64,000 bases of DNA from Elmis aenea (lineage: Eukaryota > Arthropoda > Insecta > Coleoptera > Elmidae), in contig OX393578.1 in assembly GCA_947652605.1 (NCBI GenBank), positions 1,798,001 through 1,862,000 of the forward strand, written 5' to 3'. This document shows, in pieces, positions 48,839-60,855 of the stretch. The notes beneath the pieces were generated by a model that was given only the letters and a program-made list of their open reading frames with translations, searched no databases and was not told the origin of the DNA. A program made the translations under genes and the position numbers. How positions within the stretch are numbered: the stretch's first letter is position 1; each line of letters starts with the position of its first letter.

Positions 48839-49099
48839 CAGTGACGTAGGCAGGATGCTTCCATGTGGGGGTTCATAAAGGCAAAAAGAGCTGAGAACCT
48901 ATTTTGTTAGGTCACCACTCTGTTTTTAAGTTTTTTGCAGGATGATGTTTAATTGATTCATCATGGGGGGTTAATAAATGGTAAAGAGAGCCGAAGAACT
49001 TTTTTTAGCACAAAATCTACAGTTCTCCGGCTCTATAACGACTTATTGCTAACCATTGGGAGGTTCTGACCCCCTGATACCCCCCTGCCTACGCTACTG
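48839..49099. mobile_element. MITE with CAGTRRCGTAGGCAGG ends, 261 bp (hAT-like)
   Basis: Left end CAGTGACGTAGGCAGG and the inverse right end CAGTAGCGTAGGCAGG form near-identical terminal inverted repeats. The 8-base flanks ACTTTAAA and AGTATAAA are similar (6 of 8), suggesting an old 8-bp target duplication as in hAT elements. Inside are two similar CATG-G(n)-TT(C/A)ATAAA blocks and a hairpin (AGAGCCGAAGAAC / GTTCTCCGGCTCT). Confidence 0.75.
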
Positions 49100-49131
49100 A
49101 GTATAAATAGGAGTAACTAAAAATCGAGTAA

Positions 49132-49319
49132 CTTCTTTCGAAGGACCTCTGGTCAAAAAGCAAAACCAGTTTCAAGATTCTCATATTTTCATTACTTGCA
49201 ATCTTATTTATTTATATTCAATAGATAAATATTAATATTATAAGACTTCAAGTGGTCAGGAGAGACGAGGGTCGTGAAACTGGTGTAACTTTTCTACTGA
49301 AGATCCTTCGAAAAGAAGA
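49132..49319. repeat. palindromic MITE-like element, about 188 bp
   Basis: Imperfect inverted ends: CTTCTTTCGAAGGACCT at the left and the inverse of CTTCTTTTCGAAGGATCT at the right. Inside, CCAGTTTCAAGATTCTC (left) and GTCGTGAAACTGG (right) give the same outward motif as at 11.2 and 24.5 kb. It directly follows the hAT-like MITE. Confidence 0.55.
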
Positions 49320-51411
49320 TTTTTAATTAAACTTATTTATATAGACAAATTATTCAGTTAATAAAACCTCTTTATAAAAACAATTGTTGGTGGCAGAGCC
49401 CTAACATTTTCCATCAGAATTTTATTTTAAAAATTAACCGTTCTATTCCACTAACAGCGTAATGGCAACGTCTGCCTATGTCATATAATTACGTTCGCTT
49501 CATTTCTAAAAATAAATCCAACAATGGAGCAACATGAATCCCGCTGTAATTTGTAACTACATATTATTACGCCAGAACGGTGCACAATAATTTTTGAAGT
49601 AAATGTTAATAAGGTCTGTCGTGGCTAATTTGGTAAACACGTTTTTTACTTGAGGCGTACTTTTAGAGGAAGCCACGCTTTGAATCGAAAAGGTTGCGGG
49701 TCACAAAAAAAACGAGGGAGTAATCATAATTGAATTAAACGTATTCTGCCTTGTTCTACTTAGTTTTAATTATTAAAAAAATACATTTAAAGTACCTTCC
49801 GGGTGTATACCCTGTTATTTTTAGAAATTCAGCCATCTGCTAATCAAATATTATCGTTTTTAAGTATGTTTCGAGGCCATGTACAAAGTTAGTATAGTAT
49901 TAAGTAAAAAGTATGATAGAATACTCAAAAATTGGCAGGCATATAATCTTAAAAATACATCATGTTTGAGTAATCGTGAATTATTGAAACGATTTTTTAA
50001 AGTAACCGATTTTTATCATCGTTACTGCTCAAGAGTTCAAAAAAGTCTGTAAAATACAAAAATATACAAGACTTAAAAATTCTACCTGCACCTATGCTCG
50101 TGCATGTTAGGCAAAAATTAGCAAACTACTCTACAAAACTTGCAAAAGTTTATGTATTTTATTAGTAAAGAAATGTTCTGAGTCGTATGATCCTTGCAAT
50201 CCTGAAGTTTCGTCTCCCCAGACCTTACCTCGCCCTAAACAACATATCTTCGCTCAAATCGCCCTTATACTAAAAACTCTACAACTAAAAGCATCTTGGG
50301 ATTGGGAAAAAGGTGATTGTTATGTTCTGTTTGTTTATGTATTTAACAGTGAATACTCATCATGCACATCGATATTCAACAAACACAAAATGAAAATGAT
50401 TCGTAATTTGAGTACATAATATTCGAGAAATAAATAACGACGGAGTAAATGCGTTTTATTTGTCTTTATTGGTTGTAAAGTGTACAAAATATCTCAATAC
50501 AAGTACATTTATATTTATTAATCACTTCTAACACAAAAAGCGTGTGGTTATAAGCCTATACGACTAAAATGCATGAAATACCTAAGCTAATTAATTGTTT
50601 AATAAAAATGGAGTGCAAATAAGTAAGCTCTATAATCTAACTCTATAAACTCTTTTTTTTTAACGTGCAATAAAAAAAAAATAGACATGACAGCCAATAA
50701 CATTACACTGTGGTCAATAAGAAAATAAAAATTGTATATCAAAGAATTGTATATTTACTTATTTAAAAAATGCATGTAAAATTGTGAGGCATGTCCTCAA
50801 ATGTATTTGCGAATGGTACCTACACAAAAATCGTCAAAGTTACGTTTTTTTATATTTTATAAAGCACTAATCTATGGTTAAAATCCGAAATGGTGCAACG
50901 TTAGATAATTTATTTATATTGTTTGTGCAAATTGGGAGACCTAAACACAAGCCTCTAAGTTTTTTTAGCTCTGAAAATGGTTTAACAAAGGTTACTTAGC
51001 TAAAAGTTAACTTGGACCTGTAAAATAAATTATATTTAATTAATTTAAATAGGCCTAATTAAAAATTCTTGTACTTTATTTAAAGAATCTCTGGTTACTT
51101 TAAACAATTAATGAAGAGACGTAAGTCTATGATCTGATTCAATTTTTCTGGGAAAAAAACAATTTTTCTGATGAACAAGGTGTTTTTTTTTTATAAAAAT
51201 TTAGTTTTGTATTATCGAAAATTTTCTCTCTAGAAATAATAGACCAGTTTTGAGACTCTCATCTTTCAGCCAGTTATTGGTCCAGCATATTCACAAGAGA
51301 GGCTTCATAAAAAGAGAAGAAATTGTTAATTGAGCAATACATTTTCATTATTGTATTTTTTGTAAACAAATAAAATATGTGTGAGCTTCTCCCAAGAGCA
51401 CGGTTTAGCAT
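49320..51411. other. intron and 3' flank of the 51.4 kb exon; no exon recognised
   Basis: AT-rich without sustained frames. A further copy of the palindromic repeat end lies at 51215-51330 (minus motif GCTGAAAGATGAGAGTCT then CAAAAC). Confidence 0.4.
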
Positions 51412-51783
51412 TTAATAGTATTTTGTTTCCATTGCAAGTCTGCGTTTGTAAGGTAACTCAGCGTTCTCTGCAACTCTGTGCAACCTTGGCAAAACAACAT
51501 CCATAGAACTAGTGCTAGGTAAGTGCTTTGGAATTAAATCCTCCTTACGAAGCGCCGCAAAAACTTTCTCTTTCGTCTCATCGCGAGGTGACATGTATGG
51601 TTTGGGTGGTGTAATGAGTATGTGAGGTCTGATCCTTGCTCTTTCTAACGGCGACAAGACAAGTCTTTCTCGTTTCAGTTTTTCGGGCGTCTTTTCGACT
51701 TCCCGCTTGGCAAATGCTGTTATCGGATTCGGAACCAGACTTGGTCGTGGAACGAACGGGACTTTCTCCCATGGAATTTGTTT
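51412..51783 (-). CDS. terminal exon of myofilin-like short isoform
   Basis: 372 bases from the acceptor ATATCTTCCAG (an in-frame TAA upstream excludes a longer exon), phase 0 in, 123 residues and TAA. Codes KQIPWEKVPFVPRPSLVPNP, ITAFAKREVEKTPEKLKRER, LVLSPLERARIRPHIL, PPKPYMSPRDETKEKVF, KHLPSTSSMDVVLPRLHRV. Joined to exon 53923-54000 it gives a basic 149-residue protein. The size (about 17-20 kDa), basic character and PWEKVPFVPRPSL text fit my recollection of insect myofilin, a thick-filament protein of insect muscle; this cannot be checked without a search. Confidence 0.75.
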   Translation of the reverse strand, partial: KQIPWEKVPFVPRPSLVPNPITAFAKREVEKTPEKLKRERLVLSPLERARIRPHILITPPKPYMSPRDETKEKVFAALRKEDLIPKHLPSTSSMDVVLPRLHRVAENAELPYKRRLAMETKYY

Positions 51784-53922
51784 CTGGAAGATATCCAACG
51801 ATTAGGTCCGTTCGTCCCACTCCAGCCTGCTGAGAATGTAAGGGAAAACGCGGAAAAACTACGACAGACTGCAGGGGGTTCGAACAAATCGATTACAAAT
51901 TTAGAACAGATGAGAACATGACCAATTTCATTCAAAATATTTACAGAATACTGTCCCAAATTCGTAATATTACAATGCATGCATGGACGAAAATAAATTT
52001 GGGTCAAGTTGAAAGAACCAACACCACAGATACATCCCAGATTGTGCGAAAACTTGAGCTCAATTTGGTTTGAATGGATTTTTAAAATTATTCTGTATGC
52101 GTCGTTTTAAATTGATTACAAATTGGAGCCCCCCTCTTTTATTGTTAATAACTTTTTTATCTATCGAGCACAAATTCCAATATTTGGGCATAAAATGAAA
52201 GAAATTGACAACTAAATCCATGTACAATCTGAGCTGTGTGTAGGGTATGGTCCCCTCCAACTTAAAGCACATCCAAATAAACCATTTTAACCAACAATAT
52301 ATACAGTTAAGTTCAAAACTGACGTATTTACGTCCAGATATTTTACAAATCGGCCCAAAAATTTCACATATTAAAATTTTGTAACGTTCTTACACGCTCC
52401 GAGAAATTAAAACGAGAAATAAACCAACTCTGACATGAACATTAAAAGATATGTAATCTAAAGTAAACAGGTGGACTGAGATTCAACATCATTAAAAATT
52501 ATAAACATGTAAAAAGTAAAGTGTAAAAAGAGTTTTCTTTCGAACGAAATGTGTAACTCATTGTCAATGTAAGTAGTTCAAAATAAAAATAGCCCTGCAA
52601 TACCTCTGCTATGAATCCAATCTGCTATTTATACGAAAGTCTGCATATACTTTCGACTTAACTACGAGAAAAGTATTTTTAAAGTCTCCTACTTGTTTTT
52701 AACTTCACATTTTTACGTTTTTGTCTCGTTATTATTTCAATAAAATAATCCTCAAGGCAAAGAAAAAATGTGAATTTATTTTGGTTATAATTTAAGACCT
52801 CTTTTGTTTACAGGTTCTAAAATTAACAGTGAAATTGCAACAATTAAATATTGGTTACTCCTTTTACATAGTTGCTATATTACTGATCAAAAAAATACTG
52901 GATTTGGACAGCTTTTACATACAGGGTGATTCAAATTCGAGACCGACCATAGGGCTCTCGCTTATTACTGAAGATAGAGGGTAGGTTCGAATTTGGCAAA
53001 GTTGCTAAATTTTATGCTGGTCTTGCATTTCTACAAGAAATTCTTTAGAAAAAAAGTAGCACTTTATTAAACGTATTTATATTAGTTTCAATAATTAACA
53101 GTGATTTCCTTTGAAGTAAATAGCTTTGATGAAACTTAAATTCCCTAATTCAAGCATAAACAACCATTTGCAACAAATAATTTGAAACATGAAGTTCCGG
53201 TTTAAAGTTTCATTGACGTGCGCGCATCGTTAAAACAATTATTTTTAAAACAGCAAAATTTAACGCTCCGTTTAAACGCGTAGGAATGTATGGAAGCAAA
53301 ACAAATTATGATGTAATCCTGAATATTGTAAACTTAGCGATGAAACGGGAGCGCGATCTTCAATCCGGCTAAATTTGGCTCGCAGAAATGTTGAAATTTT
53401 AGCCGAAATTATTCGGTTATACACGAAACGCATTGCTACGCAGTGTTTTTAAACGACGAAGTTATTTAAGTGTAACGGAACTTTAGAAGCGGCACAATTT
53501 GTCTTGGATATTTTAATAAACAATGTTTGAAAATTAAATAAACAAAATTTGCATTCAATTTTAATTGTTAGAGGCTTTAAAACGCTTTTATTAGCATTTG
53601 TTGAGTATGAATATTGCAGTAAATTAGTCGAAAATTGAACAAAAATTTACTGGTTGATGCTTGAATCACAAAAAAAAACAATTTTTGAAAATCCAAAACC
53701 TTCTTTACTCCAATTTTGGAGTGTGGATTTATCTAACTGTTAGAGCCCATGTTTTTTAAGGCTCAAAAACTATGAAACTTGATTTTTAGCCTGCGTCATT
53801 TATCGTATTGCACGTTTTTGCTATTGCAAAAAGTTTTTGACTTGTTACTGTCTGTCTGTCGGCGGTTTGTCAGTAGCATGAAGCTGTGAACTTGCATAAA
53901 TGTTATCAAAATCGTTGCTTAC
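51784..53922 (-). other. first intron of the myofilin-like gene
   Basis: GTAAGC at the 5' end, TTCCAG at the 3' end for the 51.4 kb partner. Includes a CAGGGTGATTCAAATTCG element end at 52921 and a GC-richer stretch at 53210-53480 that might hold enhancer elements, as first introns of muscle genes often do (inference). Confidence 0.4.
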
Positions 53923-54000
53923 CGTAACTGTATAAGTTGAAAGGGAAGGCGAGGGGCGATAAGGCCTTCTGGTCGTATAAAAATCGGATTCGTACACCAT
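53923..54000 (-). CDS. first coding exon of the myofilin-like gene
   Basis: ATG at 54000-53998, 26 codons (MVYESDFYTTRRPYRPSPSL then STYTVT), then GTAAGC; exits in phase 0. It can join without frameshift to exons at 51412-51783, 48403-48723, 41999-42178, 40830-41177, 39597-40016 or 38081-38196. The full chain through 42.2, 41.2, 40.0, 38.2, 36.6 and 30.6-29.5 kb would be 762 residues; the shortest isoforms are 132 and 149. A TATA box lies about 125 bases upstream, so the 5' UTR is about 100 bases. The name rests on remembered similarity; a muscle role is inferred. Confidence 0.75.
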
Positions 54001-54124
54001 TTTGGTTTCTTATGGCTCAACGGCGATGAGATCTCTGGTCGTCGTCTTGAGATGTTGTACTCTCGACTGGTTTAACTTTGCGATGCCCCGGATTTAAACG
54101 TCACCATGTTACGACGTCCGACGT

Positions 54125-54133
54125 CTATTTATA
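54125..54133 (-). promoter_or_regulatory. TATA box (TATAAATAG) of the myofilin-like gene
   Basis: Minus-strand TATAAATAG, 125-133 bases before the ATG at 54000. Initiation 25-30 bases downstream would fall near 54095-54105 and give a leader of about 100 bases without an intron. A strong TATA is common for abundant tissue-specific structural genes. Confidence 0.6.
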
Positions 54134-56535
54134 AAACATGAGTATACTCGCCGTTTTCATTTTAATATTTTTTTTAGTCCTACAACGCACACAGCTACCT
54201 GTAATATTCTATTTATTTTTCGTGAATAATATGCAACAACAGAATAAGCGATCGGTCAACTAATTTTGGCAGTATTCATTTTGATCATTCTAGATGTAGA
54301 TATAAAACACAGGAACATTCCTCTGCACTTCATCATACAGAAAAAAATCGAAGCAAAACTAAAAAAAAGTTAAATTGGTACGAAGCCTTTGCACTATATT
54401 TTTTTATCATAATTTGAACCAACTGAAGGCAAGTAATTGTTATTTAGTGTGTAAATAAGGAATGTATTCGTGAAATTATAAGTCAGTTACTTAAGTTTGA
54501 GATTTTTTCGATTTTTTCTTGAAAAAAGTGACTATAGTGTTTGTTCGCACTTTTTCCATTTTTCATGAACATTTTTAAATCGTACTTTAAATGATTTGAG
54601 GACTACTAATCGATAGTAAATTGAATTCTCTTTCAAAAATGCACATGGCATTTTGTACTAAACTCAACCGTTTTTGAGCTGTCGGCATTTTTATTTATGA
54701 ATTTTCCACAAATGTCACATTTATGGGTCCCAGCTAATACGAATTGTTTCATAACTTTGTTATTAAAGGATACAAAAAAAAATTGCCAAAATTGTCCATC
54801 GTCATTAGCTGCATCAGCTAATATTATTTGCAGCTATACCGAGTGTTTACCAGTAGGTAGTTTATGAAGTTACTAAGCGTAAACAAACTTCATTTGAAGC
54901 TTTGGCTTACAATTCAAAAACAAAAAGTAGTCTTTGCACTTTTACAATTACTCGTGCATTATTTAAACAGTAATTTAAACCATCTGGGAGTAGATAGACG
55001 TTATTTAGTGTGTAAATGGCGTGTGTATGAAGTATTAAGTCTTTGACTCAATTTTTGCAATGGCTATAATAGATACTCTTTCTACTTTTTCCATTAAGCA
55101 TGAACATTTTTAAATCATAATTTAAACCATCTAAGAATGAATAATTGTGATTTAGTGCGCGAATAACGTGACGAAAATCGTTTGATACAATGTTGTTTTA
55201 TCCTTGTACTTAATAAACATTCTAGATCCTACTTAAGCAAGATTATCCCAAAAATTCTTTTGATTTCAAAACAAAATAAAATAGGCAGACAATGTTAAAA
55301 TACGAATGGCATACTACACGTTGAGAAACTGATTTATTCTATTGCCAAAACATAGCGAACTTTAGTTGCAAAATATAAATTTAGTAAGCGAGAAATATTT
55401 TCCAAGTAGGTAAATAAATATCAACCCACTTTTGGAGACCAAAGTATTATTAGACCTTTGTTTTGCAAATAAAATATCGGCGTCATAAAAAAATAACGTC
55501 AGAATCTTACAATTCCAATTTACAAAAAGGCAAAGGTGGGTTCATCGTGAAGGCGTAATCGAATTATCGGAAATTATTCTCGAAATATCTTAGCATTGAT
55601 TTTTAATAATAAGCTGATTCGCTATAGATTTAATTATCCTTGACATCATTAAGCTGCGTTTAGTATCTGTTGCTTGAAGAATTTATATTACACATATATT
55701 TTAAAGTAGATCAACTATGTAATGATTCATTAATAAATTTTGTTTTGTTCCCAATTTGTGTTTAAAAATAGGCCTTCGAGTCTGCAAATATTTTTGAGTT
55801 TCATATTCGCTAGCAGCATCTGTTTCGTTTGTTTTTAGAAATAAATATAAATCAACAAATTAATCATTTCGTCGAATCAAAAGTTTCCAACAAATTAATC
55901 ATTAAAATGCAAGTTCCTACCTAGAATTAAAAGCTATGATCAATATTGTTCTAATACTTGTATACCTAACAACGTTAGAATCCAGCAGTAAAAATAAAAA
56001 ATATTTCTTTAGATAAGCTTGATTTTTCCTAGTTTTGCAGCTATTTGTTTTTATTTAATAGTCGCATATATTTATGCCCAAATTTCTACATTTAAAAAAT
56101 TCAGCACCGCTCCAAATATTATTACTATGAAGGAATAAACTACATAGAACCACTTTAAATAAACAAATTTTAAATTAATACACTTTTTTCGTCTTAAATC
56201 TTTAATTTTCTTTGTAAAAATTCAATATAAAACGATGCCCAAGAAAATTGTTCCAATATTAACATTTAAAAAACGAACTTTTATTTAAATAATTTGCAAC
56301 AAAATCAGTTTTGCCTGATAAACCTTCAAGTTTTTAAACTGGTGCACAATTTGTTACGTAGTTCCAGTCACACGCTGGGGTAGTTCCACTTGTATGTTGC
56401 GGTAGCTTCACTCACTTGCAATGATAGTTCCAGTGTACGACTTCAGCCTAACCCTGTGGCCTAACCTGCAAGTAACCCATGCTGTCATGTTGACAGTCTT
56501 AACTAACTGTTAATAAATAAAATTTCGTTTAAAAA
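54134..56535. other. intergenic region between two divergent genes
   Basis: Lies between the myofilin-like promoter on minus and the DDX51 start on plus. AT-rich; no exon or RNA gene recognised. Short direct repeats such as AAATTAATCATT are at 55856 and 55892. 56340-56470 is richer in GC and immediately precedes the helicase gene, so it probably contains its promoter. Confidence 0.45.
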
Positions 56536-58829
56536 ATGGATCTCTTTGTTTCAAACAGGTTAGTTTCCAAATAATAAATTTTATCTCATTGACGAAACAA
56601 ATTTCTTTAGACATGAAGATACTATAAACAGAGAACAAAGCAAAGCAGATGAAGATGCAAAACTTCAAAAAGTCTTACAAAGGGTGGAAAAAAATAAAAA
56701 TCTTCGACAGGAACGAAAAGAGAAGATTAAATTAAAACAGAGAGAAGATATACAACGAACTTTGGAAAAACGGCAACTGAAGAGGGAATTTAAAAGGACA
56801 CAGCCTTATATTATAAATACCAACGATGTTAACACAGAAGAATTCATTGATAAAAATATTCAAGAACTAGATGTTGAAAGTGAGAAGTCTAATAAAGCTA
56901 AACGCAAATTGGATGCTTCGGAAGTTGAAGGTTTTACAATATTAGGAAATGATAATTTCAAGAAAGTGGCAAAGGTACTAATCGTTATGATATCTCCCTT
57001 CAATATTAATTTATTTAGAATGTAATTCTAGGTCAAAAGGATCTTACCAAAATGGTTATCAAATCCAGTTCTCATTTCGATAAATTTACAAAATTTACAA
57101 ACTAAGGTATCGGCAATGAAAGTTTTAGACAAAAATTTGCGTGCAAAATTGAAAGCTAATGGAATAAAATATTTCTTTCCTGTACAAGCTCAAGTTATAC
57201 CCTGGTTGTTAAAGGCTAATCAATATGCAAACGTTATATTTCCTAGAGATATTTGCGTGTCAGCTCCAACAGGAAGTGGGAAAACATTGGCATTCGTTTT
57301 ACCAGTTATTCAGGCATTAAAATCATACACCATCAAGAGAACACGTGCTTTGGTGATTCTACCGACTCAGGACTTAGCCATACAAGTTTTTAAAACGTTT
57401 AAAAAATACACCCAGAGCACCAATCTTGATGTCTGTTTAATTACTGGCAAAAATCCATTTGCAACTGAACAGCGACAACTTGTGACATACAGTAAGCACT
57501 GGAAATGTGTTAAAAGTGTAAATTAACAAAGAAATTTTTTGCAGATGAAGCATTCGGTTATTTAACGAAAACGGACATTCTTGTATGTACTGCTGGGAGA
57601 TTGGTGGATCATTTGAAAGCCACAAAAGGCCTTAATTTGCAACATTTGGAATTTTTGATTATAGATGAAGCAGACAGAGTCTTAGAAATTGTTCAAGATG
57701 ATTGGCTATATCATTTAGAAAAGCACATATATCAAAATGGTAAATGACATTTTTATAGTGTGTACTATTAACGTATTAACGTTGATAATTTTTTTTGTAG
57801 ATACATATTCTTCAAAAGTTGTAAATCGTTTCACATTAAATGAACAGAGACCGCCACAAAAGCTACTGTTCTCCGCTACTCTATCTCAAGACCCCGAAAA
57901 ACTTGAAAAACTTTCACTATTTCAACCCAAACTCTTTACATCTGATGTAGAAGATAGTGACCAAGTTCAAACGAATATGATGGAAACCTCTGATACTTTT
58001 GTCGGAAAATACACCACACCAACAGAGCTTACAGAAAAATATATTGTGTGTTCGATGGACGTGAAACCATTAGTCTTATATGAATTTATACATTCCGAAA
58101 ACCTCACCAAAACACTAGTTTTTACGCATTCTGCTGATAGTGCCCATAGATTAACAATTTTACTGAAATTAATGTTTAAAGATCAACGAAAAATTGAGGA
58201 GATTTCTTCTAATTTTAATACTAAACAACGTAATGATGTAATCGATGGATTTTCTAATGGAAATGTAGATGTGTTAGTATTAATTACTCAATTTTCTTTG
58301 TTTGATTTATTTTTAAAATTAAATGTTAGTCCAAATTTTAAACAACATTTTCTTTCCACTGATTTATACTTTGTATATCTTTTCAGTATCATCTGTACAG
58401 ATAGATTAGCAAGGGGTATCGATTTAACTGGAGTGCAATGTGTAATATCATATTCGGTTCCAAAGTATTTAAAATCGTATATACACAGGGCGGGTCGAAC
58501 AGCTCGAGCCGGAGAACCTGGATTAGCCGTGACTCTTTTACAGAAAACGCAGCTGAATAAGTTTTTAAATTTACTACAGCATGCCGAGAAGAATAATTTG
58601 CAAGAGGTACAAAACTAAGTGTGTTTTGAAACTTTATTTATTAAATATTTTAATTTTTCAGATAACTATCTCCGAAGAAGCTTTGAAACCACTAGAAAAA
58701 TTGTACAAAAAATCACTTAATAAACTGAAAACAACTGTCGTAAATGAAGATAAAAAAGACATAAAGAAAATTAAATTTTCCAAACGAGCTGGTCCTTTTA
58801 AAAGAAAACGTAATGTAATTGCAGAGTAA
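56536..58829 (+). CDS. DDX51: DEAD-box ATP-dependent RNA helicase, DDX51/Dbp73D type
   Basis: Seven exons: 56536-56558, 56611-56974, 57032-57491, 57545-57739, 57801-58272, 58387-58606, 58662-58829; all GT-AG and in frame, 633 residues (human DDX51 is of similar size). Order: charged lysine-rich N-terminus; Q-motif region FFPVQAQVIPWL (Q181); motif I APTGSGKT 207-214; Ib TAGRLVDH; motif II DEAD 323-326; motif III SAT 372-374; helicase-C domain with VFTHSADSAHRL, motif V CTDRLARGID about 508-517, motif VI HRAGRTAR from 538; basic C-tail KFSKRAGPFKRKR. RDICVSAPTGSGKTLAFV and CTDRLARGID point to the DDX51/Dbp6 branch, which works in the nucleolus on 60S ribosomal subunit assembly. I chose the exon-5 donor GTTAGT at 58273, because it restores VDVIICTDRLARG. 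The gene is complete and starts a compact + strand cluster. Confidence 0.93.
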
Positions 58830-58843
58830 AATGAATAACATTA

Positions 58844-58849
58844 AATAAA
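58844..58849 (+). terminator. poly(A) signal AATAAA of DDX51
   Basis: Canonical hexamer 15 bases after the stop codon, only about 170 bases before the next gene's start, so the 3' UTR is very short. Confidence 0.6.
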
Positions 58850-59019
58850 ATTTATACCAGAATTGCCTTATTTAAAATTTCCTAAACCTACGCCACTGGA
58901 TAAAACCATAACTACTGTTTTGTGACATAACCTAATATTAGTCGTTTTTCTATACCTCCTATTCTTTAAAATTTGTGCATTAGGTTACAAAATTAATCAT
59001 ACTTTAGAAGTCTTTTAAC

Positions 59020-59913
59020 ATGTTTGGATTAAATGTACTATCAAGATTTGCAAGGTTAAAGAATTAAGTTTCATTTTAAACTTCTTGTACATGTTTTTTT
59101 TCAGTTTATCGCTGCAAGAAACAAGACACCGTTTACTAATTGCCAGAAGTGTATCAACCACATCTCTATTGCAGTTTCGAATATCAGCCTGTCTTCTGTA
59201 AGTACCCTCGTCTTGGAATAAAATTATGAATAGTTACTGATAAGTGTTTTTGTAGTGCCGAACCACTCAAAAAGAAAAAGAAATTAGATCCCGCTATAGT
59301 CAAAGCTAGAGAGGAAAGGAGGAAGAAAAAATTAGAAAAGAATATAAGAAGATTGGAAAAACATGCTCGCCAACTAAAACCAATTGATGAGTGTGAAATT
59401 TCGTTAACATTAATAGATGAACGCAAGTAAGTTGGTTTTGAGAGCTCACATTTATTTATGAAATGTGCTAACTTTTGGCGCTTCAAATTAGTTTTTATGG
59501 AAACCACGTAATCCATGTAATGATTGTTTCACAGAGAACGAGAAAGACGAAATCCTAAATTAAGTGATGTTGAAGTGGAACAAAGAATATTATTAAAAAA
59601 GAAGTGGACTGCTTACAAGCAACAGCAACATTTAGCTGATGCACAAATGCTCGATCGTATTGCTTATTCGCAACAGAAAGCCCTTGACGAGTTACGAAAA
59701 GAATCAGAAGAACTATATCAAGAAGCGATTCAGGTAATTGAAAATAAATGTTAAAGGCTTTTATTGCAAATAAGACTTATCCTGATTATAATATTTCAGA
59801 TTAAACCTATGCTGCTACCATACAAAACACGTGGGCCCATGGAAACACCACCCATTGACAATTACGATACTCCTGATGGAGATTACCAAGATATCTCTAG
59901 AAAATGGAGCTAA
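59020..59913 (+). CDS. mRpL40: mitochondrial large-subunit ribosomal protein L40
   Basis: Five exons: 59020-59054, 59105-59197, 59256-59426, 59535-59733, 59800-59913; 203 residues (human MRPL40 is 206). The first 40 residues are basic, hydroxylated and short of acids, as for a mitochondrial targeting sequence (FGLNVLSRFA...LLIARSVSTTSLLQFR). Then the family core: AEPLKKKKKLDPAIVKAREE, LEKNIRRLEKHARQLKP, KKWTAYKQQQHLADAQM, SQQKALDELRKESEELYQEA, and the conserved end TPPIDNYDTPDGDY...RKW. It is a part of the mitoribosome large subunit, in the matrix. It follows DDX51 head-to-tail with about 190 bases between coding regions. An ATTAAA at 59968-59973 may be its poly(A) signal. Confidence 0.92.
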
Positions 59914-60175
59914 AATATTGTAATGCATAAAACATTTTTTGTTAAGTTTGTGTAAGGCTCGATAAGAATTAAATACTAGTTAATTGTGAAAGTGTTTTTT
60001 TTTTTTAAGTTAAATGAGTTGATCCCTTAAACCATATGGTTGGTACGTCAATGGTTATTAAAAAAAAGTGGTTGCCATGGTTGTTGTTTACAATTTGATT
60101 GGCAGCTACATTATACTGTGCCAAAGGAAATCAACTTATTCAAATTTCATTCTGGAAATCTAAAATTATAGCACT

Positions 60176-60855
60176 ATGAACAATTCAGTGAAGGTAATGT
60201 GCATTTTGCCTTTGTTGCTGTAATTTATAAATAAATCACACGAATTTTGCTCTGAAAAACCTAACATTTTAAAATATCATTTTAAATTCAAATTTACGTA
60301 ATCGCATATGATGGAACCCCTTTATGTAAGTTAAGGAATAATAAAATGAACTGAAATCTGTTTTCAGAAGATTGTCCCAATGGTGCTACGAAGTAGCCGT
60401 CAGTTTAGCCAAACTCCAACACTACGTGCCGTCACGGAAGTTCCATCATCCGCTTTTAGAAAGTTGAAAGCAGCACAAAAAAAATTTCAGGTAGGTACCA
60501 GCAATAAAATGACATTTTATAGTTTATTACTCGCAACTACGTATTAAAATGTCAAATTTGGGGGCTACTTAACAATTACAGACCTAAGAACTATCGTGAT
60601 TAGTAAGGGTCGCCCCACCATGGTTCATGGTATGCATTACCCCCAAGTTCAAGATATGTGTCAGTTGTATGTATATTGTACATAAATGTGAGTTTTCTGT
60701 ATATTATGTCGTTTTAGGTTGAGGATGGTGTACCTGTATACCTAAAAGCTGGAACGTCAGACAAAATCCAATATCAAGCTTCTGTCGTTGGATTAATTGT
60801 AGGTTGGATTATGTGCGGTCACGTCTTTTGGCGATTAGCCATGAAAAATACCTAA
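60176..60855 (+). CDS. COX7A: cytochrome c oxidase subunit 7A-like, copy 1
   Basis: Exons 60176-60193 (MNNSVK), 60368-60490, 60718-60855; all introns phase 0; 92 residues. The N-terminus (KIVPMVLRSSRQFSQTPTLR) is basic and Ser/Arg-rich, as for mitochondrial import. The mature part has LKAAQKKFQVEDGVPVYLKA, the COX7A signature (FQ.D.G.PV.LK.G..D...Y), then one membrane helix VVGLIVGWIMCGHVFWRL. Role: small nuclear-encoded subunit of respiratory complex IV in the inner membrane. A 110-bp exact tandem duplication starts within exon 3; the first copy stays in frame to AMKNT and stop, adding a Thr compared with the likely ancestral AMKN end. The protein should be functional; the duplicate piece lies in the 3' UTR. 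Confidence 0.88.

Noticed and set aside
57737..57800. Reading straight through 57737-58618 as one helicase exon
   Set aside because: 57740-57800 is an intron with GTAAAT/TTGTAG sites, and 58273-58386 is another; removing them restores DDX51 motifs, while the read-through adds hydrophobic AT-rich text.
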